A stretch of 64,000 nt of DNA from Maratus speciosus (lineage: Eukaryota; Arthropoda; Arachnida; Araneae; Salticidae): NCBI GenBank assembly GCA_963932465.1, contig OZ010787.1, positions 14,186,926 through 14,250,925 of the forward strand. The letters run 5' to 3'. The translations under genes and the position numbers were made by a program. Positions 21,511 through 34,000 of this stretch are shown one piece after another; positions within the stretch are counted from its first letter, which is position 1, and each line of letters opens with the position of its first letter. The notes under the pieces are model-generated. The model was not told the origin of the DNA, made no database searches, and saw only the letters and a program-made list of their open reading frames with translations.

Positions 21511-22346
21511 CTACTAAAAAACAACTTTTCAAAAGTAAAAAGAAAGCCAAGCAAAAAAAAAAAAAAAAAAAAAAGGTGAAAGTTGTGGCTAAAAAATAGT
21601 GTGATATCAAATTTCCAAGCTTATCTTACGGTACTTATTTAACATTTTTTTATAAAAATTTACCATATGTAAGTCGAGTACCTAAGTATGCGTTGATAGA
21701 AAGCCTTTTCTACTTTACTAAATACATCATAACGTGTTTCTGAAAATTAAATTTTTTTTAATTATGCATGATGGGCTTGGCGGCCATCTTTCCATGTTTT
21801 ACACAAATTTCTAAGCACTCAACCTCGTAGCATATTTGTATTATTAAGAATTTCGAACTTCTAGTTTTAGCTGCAGACAGATAAATTAAGAAAGTTTTTT
21901 ATTTTGAAAAAACAAATTGATTTTTACTGCTTTAACTAATTAATTAACCCCCCTCCGAAAAAAGAGAATCATAAGATGAAACCTGAAGTTACTTCAGCTT
22001 TATTTTTAGACACAAATTTTTAGGCACTCATTTCCATAAATTAAAAGAATAAAATGTTTGCTTTAGTAACAATTTCGATCTTCCAATCTTAACAATGAAC
22101 TTGTGTGCTTAGAAATTTGTGTAAAATATGGAAAAATGGCCGCCAAGTCCATCATGCATAATTAAAAAAAATTTAATTTTCAGAAACACGTTATGATGTA
22201 TTTCGTAAAGTAGAAAAGGCTTTCTATCAACGCATACTTAGGTACTCGACTTACATATGGTAAATTTTTATAAAAAAATGTTAAATAAGTACCGTAAGAT
22301 AAGCTTGGAAATTTGATATCACACTATTTTTTAGCCACAACTTTCA

Positions 22347-22383
<37 letters not shown>

Positions 22384-22403
22384 GAAAAGTTGTTTTTTAG
22401 TAG
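21511..22403. mobile_element. Fold-back element, arms about 310 bp
   Basis: Left arm 21511-21822 and right arm 22098-22403 are near-exact mirrors: CTACTAAAAAACAAC with GTTGTTTTTTAGTAG at the ends, AAGCTTATCTTACGGTAC with GTACCGTAAGATAAGCTT, GATGGGCTTGGCGGCCAT with ATGGCCGCCAAGTCCATC. Each arm holds a long A or T run. The spacer of about 275 bp holds no gene. No clear target duplication. Confidence 0.85.
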
Positions 22404-22615
22404 ATTATATAATATCACTATAAACAGTGTGTAAAGTTTTAATAGGTGGTAAGTTATAAATAATCTTTACGAAGTTTTAAGATTCAATTATATAATTTTT
22501 AATATTACTTAGAGTAAAATTAAGGGATTATTTAAACAAAAACTATTTGCAATTACACTTTTAAATTAGTACAATTTTTAATCTTCTAAAAATTATAAAA
22601 TTTTATTTTAGCATG

Positions 22616-22659
<44 letters not shown>

Positions 22660-22747
22660 CAATATAAGCTTTAAAATACAAGTTATATCAGCCAAATAAT
22701 TGAAAATTTATGTTTCACGCATAATAATTATTTTACATTCACAATTA

Positions 22748-23757
22748 CCGTATATACTCGTGTATAAGTCGAAGAATTTTAGACAAAATTTGGGCGTTGA
22801 AAATTGGGGATCGACTTATACACGAGAAGGTAAAAAAAAAAAAAAAAATCCCAGACTACTGCGATTGTTTTTTTTCAGTCTTTTAAGTAATTACATGAGA
22901 GATAAAAGTGGACAATGGTCATTTCCAAGTGACTGACAAACAAAGCTCAATGTCCCTGTAATTGTTTTCCAACCATTTTCTCGTGGGACAATAAACCCTT
23001 CAATATATTCCTTTCAGCATTTTAATCCCCTTTTTAAAAAGAGTCCAACTTGAGAATGCTTCTAGATATATTTCTTAACCTTTAACTGATGTCACGCGGT
23101 CTCCCAGACCCCGCGACTCCCAGCTGTAAACACTTTTACAGCTTTTTACTTTTCTGTACGGAAGTCAAATAATATGAATAAAATACTTTTTGGATGCAAT
23201 TTAATTCACATGCTCCTAAGAGAAGTACAACGATATTGTTAGGACAAAATTTAATTAATTCAACCATTTGAGTTATTTTTTTTATTCATTTTATTCGAGG
23301 GGTCTGAGAGACCGGATCACATCAGTTGTGTGACAAATTTTAGTCCCATCAGTTAAAGGTTAAAATTCCTATAATACAAAGAAGTACTATATTTTAGCAG
23401 TCTAAGAAGTTTTTTTACCCTTGTAAATAATGCCTGAATGGATTTTTGAAAGAATTTTATCTTTTTAACTATAATTGAATTGATGTGATTAGGTTTCAAA
23501 ATAGTTTAAGCTTCTTCGGTTATATATAATTATACAGGTTTAAAACGTTGAATTAAAAAAAAAAGTCTATTTAGAAACGTAAAAAATTTACTAATTTAAT
23601 GAAAATTTATTAAATTTTTCTATCCTCGATTACAAATTATTTTTCAACATGCTACCAGAAATGTGGTTCGACTTATACACGAAAATTCAATTTTTTTTCA
23701 AAATTTTGCTTAAGAATTGGGAGGAGGGGGGGTCGACTTATGCGCGAGTATATACGG
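22748..23757. mobile_element. pogo/Tigger-like element, TA flanked
   Basis: 1,010 bp between TA at 22746-22747 and 23758-23759. The ends read CCGTATATACTCGTGTATAA and GCGCGAGTATATACGG. Each end is followed by a second, inverted GTATAAGTCGA/TCGACTTATAC, so the ends are themselves partly palindromic. No transposase is left; a piggyBac-type MITE lies inside at 23079-23359. Superfamily inferred from the TA duplication and the CCGTAT-type end. Confidence 0.75.
23079..23359. mobile_element. piggyBac-type MITE in TTAA (281 bp)
   Basis: TTAA at 23075-23078 and 23360-23363. The ends are CCTTTAACTGATG and CATCAGTTAAAGG. Inside, GGTCTCCCAGACCCC and GGGGTCTGAGAGACC mirror each other. Nested in the TA-flanked element around it. 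Confidence 0.85.
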
Positions 23758-24049
23758 TATATAATTTTTTATTAATATTTAGATTAAAATCGAGGGATTA
23801 TTTAAACAAAAACTATTTGTAATTACTCTTTTGTGAAGATTAAAACTTACTATATTAATTCAAATATAAATTTATCATAAAGTCTTTTTTTTTTTATGTG
23901 AGTACGCTTTATTAAACTAATTTTTTCAATACAAGCTTTCTTTTTCTTTTTTTTCTTTTTCTTTTTTTTTTTTTTACAAGTTTTAAAATACAAGCTGTAT
24001 CAGCCAAATAATTGAAAAATAATGCATACTCATAATTATTTTACAATTA

Positions 24050-24406
24050 CCGTATTTTATGGAAGAAACGCCGCGGCGTTTACGAGATTAAAAGTTAATT
24101 TTTTTCTAAGTGCTGCGTTTACGATGTTCTTTAAATACCAACTGAGTTTCCTTAATTTAAAAATTCATAAAAATACTTAAAATCAGATTGAAATATTATA
24201 AATAAAACTATACACATCTTAAGATATTAAGAACGAGGCATCATACACTGCTCAGAAAGCTTTGATTAAAATTAGGTCAATGTGACGCTGTCGACAAAAG
24301 TTGCGTTCCGATGGATGCGGCGTTTACAACGGGTGCGGCGTTTACGATATTTTTAAGCGTATTCAGGCCAATTTGAGGAGTGCGGCGTTTCTTCCATAAA
24401 ATACGG
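24050..24406. mobile_element. pogo/Tigger-like MITE, TA flanked (357 bp)
   Basis: TA at 24048-24049 and 24407-24408. The ends CCGTATTTTATGGAAG and CTTCCATAAAATACGG continue into GAAACGCCGC/GCGGCGTTTC, giving about 26 bp of inverted repeat. GCGGCGTTTACGA recurs inside. Non-coding. It sits at the same place in its tandem unit (after CATAATTATTTTACA) as the 22748 element does. Confidence 0.85.
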
Positions 24407-25539
24407 TACATAATTTTTTATTGTTATTTAAAGTAAAATCAAGGAATTATTTAAACAAAAACTATTTGTAAATACTCTCTTGAATTAATACAGCAAGTTT
24501 TAATCTTCTCAAAAATATATTTTACCATGAAGGTTTTTTTTTTTTTTTTTTTTATATATATATATAATTACACTTTATTATATTAACTTTTTTAATACAA
24601 GCTTTTTTTTTTTCATGTATACAAGTTTTAAAATACAAGCTATGGTAAATCTCTAGGCCAATTAATTGAAACTTTATGCTTTCTCATAATTATTTTACAT
24701 TTATATTTTAATTTTTATTATTAGAATAAAATAAACGGATTTAAGCAAAACTATTTGTAATTATACTTTTGGATTACAACAAGTTTTAATCTTCTCAAAA
24801 ATATATTTCAGCATGAAGGTTTTTTTTTTAAATACGAGCTTTAAAATACCAGCTATATCAGTCAAATATAATTCAAAAATTATGCTTCAGTCGTGATTAT
24901 CTTACATTTACAATGATATAATATTTATTATTATTTAGAGTAAAATCAAGAAATTATTTATACGAAAAGTATTTGTAATTACATTTTTAGATTAGTACAA
25001 TAAGTTTTAATCTTCTCAAATGTATTATTTAGGATTATTATTATTATTATTATTTTGAATACAAGCTTTAAAAGACAAGCTCTATCAGCCAAATAATTGG
25101 AAAATTAAGTTTCACTCATAATTATGTTACATTATATATTATAACATTATATATTATGCATTATGTATACTATATACATTATATTTTTTATTGTTTAGAT
25201 CAAAATCAAGGGATTATTTAAGCAAAAATTATTTGTAATTGCACTTTTGGATTAGTGCAATAAGTTTTAACCTCAAAAATATATTTTAGCATAAAGATTT
25301 TTTTTTTCTTTTAATATAAGTTTTAAAATACAAGCTGTATTAGGCAAATAATTGAAAAACTATGCTTCACCAACAATTAATTTACATTTAATTTAAGGTA
25401 AAACTATTTCTAGTAATGAACCTAACAAAACTGAATACTAATAATAACAATAGTACAATGAGAATATACATTTAACAAAAATTAGGTCTATCTATCCTCA
25501 TTTACAAGAGATGCATATCTCTTGATATACAGAGACGCC

Positions 25540-25780
25540 ATCTTAAACCGACCCAAGTAATGCTTTCCGGCTGCTGATTGCAGTCGGGATGAATTACGAC
25601 GAAGCAACCCCGGTGGCTTTTTCAAGAAGGCTCACGTTTTGAGCACCTTATCGCCAGAGTGAGGGTTGGCGCGGGGATGAATTCAACGCTACGCACCCTT
25701 TTTTGTTCGTGACGTCGTACGCGTAGCGAACAGCAACCCCATTCCTTTGCTGAGAGGAAGATATGTGCTTTTTTTCATTT
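25540..25780. repeat. Dispersed GC-rich repeat, inverted partner at 27880
   Basis: CTTTTTCAAGAAGGCTCACG and GAGCACCTTATCGCC near 25616-25660 recur in reverse complement at about 27925-27970. The sequence around it (GTGACGTCGTACGCGTAGCG) is unusually GC-rich for this window. Confidence 0.6.
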
Positions 25781-26559
25781 GTTTTTTCCGTAAATGTAAA
25801 AAGCTAGACGAAATGTTATTTCACCGTGGTTTGCAATTAGAACCTTGCTTAAAACAAAGATCTTTTTCGGATTAAAATAACTTTTAATTTCACAAATATA
25901 TATAATTCAAACATAAGTTATTTTTTTCAGTTCTATAATATTCATTTATTTCATTAATTTGCTATATGTTCGAAGAAATTGAGAACGTATTTTAAAAACA
26001 GACGTAAAAATTTTCTTTAATAAATATAATTGTATTGATCATGTTTTAATGACACAATTGAACATAGTTTTATTAGTATTATTACTGAATTAATTTAGTT
26101 TTTTTTTATTATTAAGCGGCATAATTGTGTGACGTGTTGATCGCATTAATAAAACACATTTTCACTGAAATAATTCATTAAAAATTAATTGTTTTTAATT
26201 TAATTGCGATTAGAAGTTAATAGGAAGTTGAAACTAAAATCAATTCGATTATAATTAGATTGAACGATAAAGCATAAATTATTTAGCCGTATATTGCAAT
26301 TAAATCTATCAGCTAAAATAATTGCAAGTTGATGCATGCAATTAAATCAATTACTATTACATTTTAATATTGTTAAAATTTTATCATTATTTGAGTTTTT
26401 ATGAAAAAGACATTGGTCTGTCCCTAGTGCACAAAATTAAAAATCTTTAAAATTCTTCAGTTTTTTGTTTTAAACTTTTTGCCATATTTATAAATATTAT
26501 TTCGCCTTAGTTGTTTTATTTATTATTTAAAAATAATTCGTCATATTTGAATAAATCAT
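25781..26559. other. No gene seen
   Basis: Very AT-rich sequence with many TTTAAT/ATTAAA stretches and no coding signature. Confidence 0.5.
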
Positions 26560-27320
26560 GTAAATTCTTCTCTCGAATGACCCCCCCCCCACACACACAC
26601 ACACTTTATATTTTGTCATTCTGCACACAAATTGCTCTATTTATTAAGTTGAAGTGGCAATAAAATAAGGCTCAATCGTCTGAGGCAACCTCCCATTTCG
26701 AATTTTCTCTTCCCCCCCCCCCCTCTCCATCACACTATTTTTTGCCCATTTAAAATTCATTGTTGCCTTGCAGAAAAGATTATTTAAAATTGTGTCTCAA
26801 ATGTTAACTATTCCTTCGCTTATCCATAACAGTGCATAAAGTTTACTGTTTTGCTCTATCTGTTGATTTTTAAATAACAAATAAATAATTTACCATAAAA
26901 AAAAATAAGGAAACAAATAGAATGAAAGATTTAAAAAATAATAATAAGGATTAACGTTTTGTTCACACGCTTTCATTTTTTTTTTAATTCTTTACAGTTT
27001 TTTAAATTTTCTGTCCTATTTATTACTTTGAAGTAACTATAAGTAAAAGACCAATTATTCAAATTCCGCCCCCCCACCAAAAAAAAAAAAAAAAAAAAAA
27101 CTTAAATATTGCAAGTTTTTAATTTTTTGGTTTGTTTTTTCTATTTGTTAATTGATAAATTTAACTATTTAAATCTATAGCCCCTTACTATCGTATACAG
27201 TTAAAAAATTTCTCTAATGATTTTATTTGTTACTTTGAAGTAACAAATGATAGTCATTCAATCTTCCTTCTACCCCACCTCCCCTTAAGAATTTCATCTC
27301 ACATTAAAAAGGCAATTTCT
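26560..27320. repeat. Degenerate tandem repeat with C runs
   Basis: C-rich stretches at about 26581-26590 (followed by a CA dinucleotide run), 26714-26724, 27068-27076 and 27276-27290 recur after related phrases such as TTACTTTGAAGTAACTATAA (27030) and TTACTTTGAAGTAACAAATG (27231). Units are poorly conserved, about 180-230 bp. A 20-plus A run lies near 27078-27100. Confidence 0.45.
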
Positions 27321-27879
27321 AAACATCCTGTTTGGGGGTGTGAAAGGTTTTTTTTTTTCTTCTTTCTTTCTTAGTTTGGCCTATTTTCACTCGACTTTGG
27401 GGGCTGTTTCTGCAGAATGATTTGGTATTAAATTAATTATATAAGTTCATCGCAGAAAATATAGTAATTTTCTGCCACAGGTATTTTTTAAAATCTGTGT
27501 TTATATACATCAAAATGCACTGAAACTGCATTAATTCATGATCCCCATAAATCCATCTTTATATGTAATCAAACATTTAAGTATGTGAAGGTAATGAGTT
27601 TTTGTTTAAGAGGTATGGAATTAATAATGCTCAATTGAATGAAAATTTAGATTTTTGAGGGGTTCAAATAATCAAAATTTTAGTCTATATCATCAAAAGT
27701 GATAAAGGCCTTCGATAAAACAGAGTATAAGAATTCGCAATACAATTTCTTTCGAAGAAGATTTCTTTTCATCTAGAACACATAACTGAAAATATTTCTT
27801 TAATTTAGGTAGGTCTGTTATTCTAAAATATGCTAGTTCGTCTTCCGCCATTTCGGTTCAGAACAAAACACAAGACGAC

Positions 27880-28090
27880 GATTGGTGTTAGAGCTGGCTG
27901 AACGCTCTCGCTTTCGCCAACTCGCCAAGGCTGGTGCTGAAAACGTGAGCCTTCTTGAAAAAGCACCCCGGTGAATGGGAAATAATTCCAACACGTTAGG
28001 GGCAGAATTGGAAAATATCACTTCGTCGGCGCATTACGAGAAAGTAACGCGTTCCGAGAAGGGCAGAATCAGGACACCTGGTTTTACATT
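27880..28090. repeat. Dispersed repeat, inverted relative to 25540 and 14460
   Basis: AACGTGAGCCTTCTTGAAAA is the reverse complement of the phrase near 25615; GGGCAGAATCAGGACAC is the reverse complement of that near 14477. The two parts sit side by side here, so one repeat family contains both blocks. Confidence 0.6.
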
Positions 28091-28114
28091 GCTTCTCTAT
28101 TCAGGATAAAGACA

Positions 28115-28500
28115 TTTTTTTAAACGGACGGGCCGATAAATAAATAAATGTGCCGGGGCTGACGAAAAATTAAACGGGCCAGCCGGGCCGATAGAAAAAT
28201 TAAGCGGGCCTACCGGCTCGATAGAAAATTTTAAACGCAGCCGATAAGATATGATTTTTTTTTTTAATGGATACGACTATGAATAAGTATAATAGTGCTG
28301 CACGAGCCGATGCTAGTTTAACAACATCAATACAGAAGTATAACATATCCAGCGTAGAGATCGGAATCGGAGAGTTACATAGTGCCTGAGTCCGGCTTAA
28401 TTTTTTCAGCAGACTCGGGCCGGGGTGAAGCTTACATTTTTTATACATAGTAGGGCCGGAATTGGACTTAATTGTACTAAATACATGTCGTGCAGGCAAT
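28115..28500. repeat. GGGCCG-rich dispersed repeat, copy 2
   Basis: ACGGGCCAGCCGGGCCGATA, GCGGGCCTACCGGCTCGATA and CTCGGGCCGGGGTGAAG alternate with AAAAATTAAACGG-type spacers; a short related patch follows at 29265-29335. The 99-codon minus frame here follows from the GC-rich repeat, not from a gene. Confidence 0.55.
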
Positions 28501-28549
28501 TAGTTTTGTTTGTAAAAATAGTAATAGCTATAAAATGAACTTCTTTTAA

Positions 28550-28762
28550 CCCCTTGAGGGGCGGTGGAATTTTTATGATATCACTTAATTTTAATTTCCA
28601 AATGCTATAACGACTCCAGAATTTTGATAAACAAAAAATTTGGGTTTATTATATATGCGAAATATAGCTTTTTATTATATACAAATAAATTTATTTTCAA
28701 ATTCCGGTGTCATTCATTAATTTCAATACTTTAGCAATGGAATTGCTTTGCACCTGAAAGGG
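28550..28762. mobile_element. piggyBac-type MITE, GGCGGTG family, copy 1
   Basis: TTAA at 28546-28549 and 28763-28766. Starts CCCCTTGAGGGGCGGTGG, ends CACCTGAAAGGG, with CACTTAATTTTAATT and CCGGTGTCATTCATTAATTTC inside. Related copies lie at 39687-39896 and 54366-54576. Confidence 0.85.
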
Positions 28763-28766
28763 TTAA

Positions 28767-31189
28767 CATAGAATCATTATAAATATACCTTAATAAATCA
28801 CAGAGAAATATTTTCAAAAATCAACTTTTTACTATACAGCTTCAAAAGTTATGATGCTTTTAGCCCTCTTTTTTTTCTTTTATTCTAAACAATTTTTTTT
28901 TTTATAAATTAATCCTTATCTGAAAGTCACTGGTGTTGGTGTTATTTATGACGGCCAATTATCTACACAAGGGATATGGGCCCAAAGGGGGGAGGGAATG
29001 CCCTCCGTAGGGGTCTTTCTAAGGGAATCTAATCCGTATTTACGCAAGGAAATCCAAATATTTGAATGTTGAAAAGTCTAAGAGTCTAAGTAATCATTAA
29101 TGTTACTATCGTGCATTTTCTGTCTTGGGGATACATAGTAATCTAACTTTCTTTATAAATATGCATGCAGTATTCTTTAAAGGGATTTTAATTGTATGCT
29201 AAGAGAAATTGGAATTTCTTTTTTAGAAATTGAGTTGGACAGGGGCTGTTTTCACTGATTTTTGTACAGGCTGGGTCACGATCTGCGAAAATACAAACGG
29301 GCCGAGACCGGGCCTGGGAATTCCGCTCTAATTCAGGACTGTCCAACACGTCTCCCGTGAATCCACTTTAAAGTATGCTTTCTTTAAAATCAATAATATT
29401 TTAATGGGGTTCTTTTAAATGTCACCAGTGATCGTTATTTGGTGTTAATTATTTAATGTTATTAATTTACTATTTTGTGATTAAGGTTTCTGGCCCCTTC
29501 ATCTACAAAACTTAACTTTTGAGATAGGTTAGCCCTCTGAAATAATGTAATTTTAAATTTACGATGATTTATATTATTTCTGAAAATTATTTTTAAGTAG
29601 AGTTTTTGAGTCGTAGGCGACTTATGGCTATCACCATGAGATGTATGTGCATCACATGACATAAGACGCTTGTGACACATAAGTCTACCACTATTCATGG
29701 CCTGATTACTACAGAGGAAATTTTTACCAATATTTCCGAATAGTAATTTTCATTTTATTTATGGAAGAAATTCTGCAGTAAAGAGAGGATCGCCATTTAA
29801 AAATATAAACAAACAGGAGGAATTTAGCACTTGTGGTAATTAAACTGTACTATGCTTTACCACTGCTACAGTGAGATGTTGCATGTTTTCAGCCAAGTGC
29901 ATTATGGCGCCTTTCATTGTTTGCAACTACATGAGGTACAACTACTACCTCTCTTTATTGAAAGGTTTGACAGGTCTACGTCCAAATCAATTATTTGTAG
30001 GCTGAGAAGTGGAATAAAACTAACTAACTAAATAATAATTAAAAAAAGGAATTAAATATCTATAAGAAAGTTTGTCTCAGGTAAATCTACAAAATTTTAT
30101 TCAGATGTCAAGAAAATGTAATACACTTTAGTTTAATTAAGTTAAGGATTTTTTTTGTTTGTGAAGTATTTGCTCCTCAACCGAAATTTTTGACGCCTTT
30201 ACTACTTAAGCGCCTGTGTGCGCCGCACACTTTACACACTGGGTCGGGGCGCCCCTGGTCGGTAGATATGTATCTATTGGAAATTGTTCATTAAAATAAT
30301 TGTTAACGGCAATTGTGAAACTGAATGATTCAGGGCGAACGTCGTACAACTTGAAAATCGATTAGTATAATCGTAAACTTTTTCTAAATATTTCCAATTT
30401 CAGATTCGATAAAAGATTTGTTAGCCAGAAATGACTACTTGCAAAAAAGTGAATTTATGAATTTTAAGCAGGATAATATTGCTGTAATAGTTTAAGCATA
30501 AATTAATTGCTTTTCAAATCAATATTTCAAGAGCATATTTCAGTGGCGTATGATCTATAAGTTCGCAATCTATGCAAATGATAAATGATATTTTAGTCAT
30601 GTAAGATATATTTCTAAATATATAGGTTAATTCCAGCATCAGAAATGCATTTTTTCATTCAAAAGAAATGCAACGCATTCGCTTCATACCCCCTTTTTTT
30701 CTTTTCATTAAATTATTTAGATTACATTCATACAAACAAATTATCATAAAATATTTTTATTCGTTTTCGAAGGAAAATTTACACCGTACCTGTAATATTG
30801 TGTATGTTTCGCATCACTATAACCTCATTACCGTACAACCATGAAATTGAGTCTGGAGTGAAAGTGTGCAATTCTGTATGAAATGAACCCACTGAATACT
30901 AATATCTCCATGAGAAACCTTCATTGGTTCTTGTTTTTGAAATACAGATGTGCAAAGTTGAGATTTTCCCCAAATATATATATTTTTAAATTAATAAAAA
31001 AATATATGAAATGTAACCTATTAATTTATAAACAAAAATCGATTTCTAGAAGCTTCAAATATCTTAATCTAAAATTACAGTTCAATCCATCAAGTAGCTC
31101 TTAAGTTATGCTTAAAAAATCACCCGCATTGCAATTTGTTTTGCAACAATATGAACACGTCGGAAATTGTACGTCAAACGTGGAAATTG
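28767..31189. other. No recognised gene
   Basis: AT-rich. Frames at 29462-29698 (minus) and 30883-31104 (plus) show no motif I know. GGGTCGGGGCGCCCC near 30240 may belong to the same old repeat as 12841. No inverted ends or tandem structure seen. Confidence 0.5.
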
Positions 31190-32721
31190 AGGTGCGTTCG
31201 TACTATAACTGGTTTTATATATATTCAGATCTTGGCACAATAGCTGTTGCACTCTTATGCAAAACTGCATGAATAAAAAATTATTATAATTATATATATA
31301 TTAAATTCAGTAATATGGAAATAATAGGACTTCACCTTAAGTAGGACGTCATCACCATGACAACCTAGAATCATCACCTATTATGGGATATCATTGAATT
31401 AATTACGTATGATAGGATTTAATAGAATGGAGAAAACTTTTATTAATATCTTTTTAAGCTTTGATTCGATTTTCATAAAATTTGAAATGACTCGACAAAA
31501 TTCTGTAACGATTATATATGTTAAATTTCAAACCATTCGGTTGGGTAGTTTTTGCGCTGTTATATGCGGACAGACGGACAGAGAGACGGACTATAGATGC
31601 TACGTATTTATATAGCTACGACATTTCCCCATAGACCATAATGTAATGGAATGCTTTTGAGTATCTCTGTAAATAAACTATGAAAGCTACATACTTTATT
31701 TTCAATAACGAACATGATCTTAGTAACATATATCAATTACAGAGCATTCCAGCTATATTAACGCATGTTAGAGTTCAGACAGACAAACAGGCAGACGGCC
31801 AGAGAAACCGAATTCATAAACACTTTTCAACTATGTTGGAAAGTGTTAAAAACGCATAATATGTTGAAATTTCACTTTCAGCAATTTATACCAATGGACG
31901 GAAGCATACTTAAATACTTGTAAAGCTCTGCATTCTACTTATTGCCTTTATATAGGCGACACTATTTAGCAAACACTTAATTAAGACTAAAACACGCTTA
32001 AAACTACTCAAATCACACTCCCAGAGATTAGCATCCATAGGCGGCCATGTGTCCAATTCTTTGAGTGGCCCTGTATATCATTTTATCTATATTCTATAAC
32101 TATATTTTAGTATACTTAATGCAGTTCAACGTAAAAATGCGTAACTCATTTTAAAACCACATTTAAGTTATTTTCGTTCATACTCAGTAACCCTTACGAA
32201 TTCTTTTGTGCAGCCCTGTATACGATATACAGCATTTATACATACAACGTAATATGCAAACATTTAGTTAAACTTAAAAACTCATAGCAACTAAAAATGC
32301 ACTTCCAGTAATCATCCCTAATATACAGTACTTCAGATACAGTATAGTATCTGAAGTCAGTACAGAATAGTATCCTACAGTATAGTCTTTCTTTTGTGTC
32401 CCTGTAAATACGATGCACTTTCTATTATACAGGAAGTAACTTGTAGTAAACCTCAGCAACGTATATCAATTTCATTATATGTAAAATAGTTTAACATAAT
32501 TAAAATATGCCGCAATCAGCGTTTTTCCCTATACCATTATGTAACGAAGTTCTTTTGTGTAGCCCTGTAATTGAATAATAAATATTCTTTGCAGCCCATA
32601 ATCTACAGTACGTATATTTTAGTGTACTTCATAAATGCATATAAATTTCATTATGTTCGAATGGGTGTAACGTCATTAGAATGCGCTGGAAACAATTTTT
32701 CTCATTGGCCGTTATGTAACG
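31190..32721 (+). repeat. Dispersed GTGCGTTCGTA repeat, large degenerate copy
   Basis: Starts GAGGTGCGTTCGTACTATAA near 31189. 31440-31620 closely matches 300-470, including GACAGACGGACAGAGAGACG. From 31620 to 32721 degenerate units recur around TAATGTAACGGAATGCTTTTG-like and CCCTGTAATTGAATAA-like phrases. The copy is cut at 32721 by the hAT insertion and resumes at 42240. Confidence 0.7.
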
Positions 32722-33079
32722 TAGTGATGGGCGATAACGAGATGTTTTTCTCGATTCTCTCGATTGTATGGACATCTCGATATTTTTCGATTGTGTAAAT
32801 TTTTTCTCGATGACTCCAGTTTCCCAATTACTTTTATACATCATATATTACATATTATATACGTCATACATTTATCAAGAATCGTCTGCGGGTGAACTGG
32901 AATGAGTTGGTGTTAATAAAGACTAGGTGACTTCGCCCGCCACCGGGCCCCTCCTGTAATCGGGGTCTCTAATTTATACGTAATCTTGTAATATGAAATC
33001 ACGAACAGGTTACCCGCTAAATACGACACCGAATAGCAGGCGTGGTGTGCACACACTGCAAAATCTTGTAAAAAAAATA

Positions 33080-33675
33080 TAATCTCGAAACGAATGAACC
33101 TCGGACCAGATCTTTTGGGGTAGGGGTCAAAGTGAGCGGAGGGGCACAGAAGCTGAATAATATGAATAAGTCGACACATGTCTTTAGGCCTTTCCAACCA
33201 TATGTCACATGAGGGGTCTGGATCTGAATTTATAAAAATGCCCTCCCCTTGGGGGCAAAGTGGGGGGAGGGGTGCGGGAGGTGGATAACATGAGTAAGTG
33301 GTCATAGGGCTTTCCAGCAATATGTCACATGAGGGGTCTCGGTTAAATTTAGAAAAGTGCCCCCGTGGGGAAAAAGTATGGGGGAGGCGGTCACCGGAGA
33401 TGCATAACATCAATAAGTAGTCACAGACCTTTCCAACGATATCTCACATGTGGGGTCTTGGCTAAATTTGGAAAAGTGTCCCCGGGGGGGGGGAGTGGGG
33501 GGACGGACACCGGAGGAGCATAACATCAATAAGTAGTCACAGACCTTTCCAACGATATCTCACATGACGGGTCTTGGCTAAATTTGAAAAAGTGTCCCCG
33601 GGGTGGGCAAAGTGGGGGGGACTGTCACCGGAGGTGCATAACATCAATAAGTAGTCACAGACCTTTCCACTGGTT
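33080..33675. repeat. Tandem repeat, about 118 bp, inside the hAT element
   Basis: About five units share CCTTTCCAACGATAT, TCACATGAGGGGTCT, TAAATTTGAAAAAGTG, a CCCC...GGGG stretch and ATAACATCAATAAGTAG. The repeated CCTTTCC lies near 33188, 33310, 33428, 33545 and 33661. The 166-codon minus frame is a product of this array. Confidence 0.85.
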
Positions 33676-34000
33676 GTTTTGGGTTGTTCTTTTACCTTTT
33701 CCAGACCCATCATCTAATACCACGTTGGTAAGGATTGGAAGATTAAAATTATCCGAAATACCAAAAATGAGGCCCATTGAAGTTTTATTTTAGTTATAGA
33801 ATTCCCTATTAGCGGATATATTTCTCTGTTTACCTTTCTATTTTTCGATAACACTCCTTTGTTTTCGATAAACGGAGAAATTCCACAGCATTAGACACAC
33901 TTTAGACATTTAGGGAACTTTAACTTGTATCAAACCTTCTGCCTTTATCGAAAAGAAGAAAATAATAATCGATTCTAGCTAATGCGCCTAAAATAAATAA
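33676..34000. other. hAT interior with duplicated block
   Basis: GAAATTCCACAGCATT and AACTTTAACTTGTATCAAAC (33870-33936) recur at about 41728-41770 on the other side of the nested element. AATCGATTCTAGCTAATGCG at 33967 recurs at 41507. No gene. Confidence 0.6.

Larger units (their letters stand above)
22480..25440. repeat. Tandem array, units about 200-240 bp, interrupted
   Basis: At least six units in the same orientation follow the order TTATTTAAACAAAAACTATT, AGTTTTAATCTTCTC, TTTTAGCATGAAGGT plus a T run, then AAAATACAAG, ATCAGCCAAATAATTGAAAA and CATAATTATTTTACATT. Units start near 22528, 23798, 24448, 24736, 24954 and 25213. T runs at the same place in each unit vary in length. Two elements (22748-23757 and 24050-24406) sit at the ends of units. 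Confidence 0.85.

Noticed and set aside
33017..33413. 166-codon and 63-codon minus frames, proline and cysteine rich
   Set aside because: Lie on the 118-bp tandem array inside the hAT element; the repeated pattern explains them.
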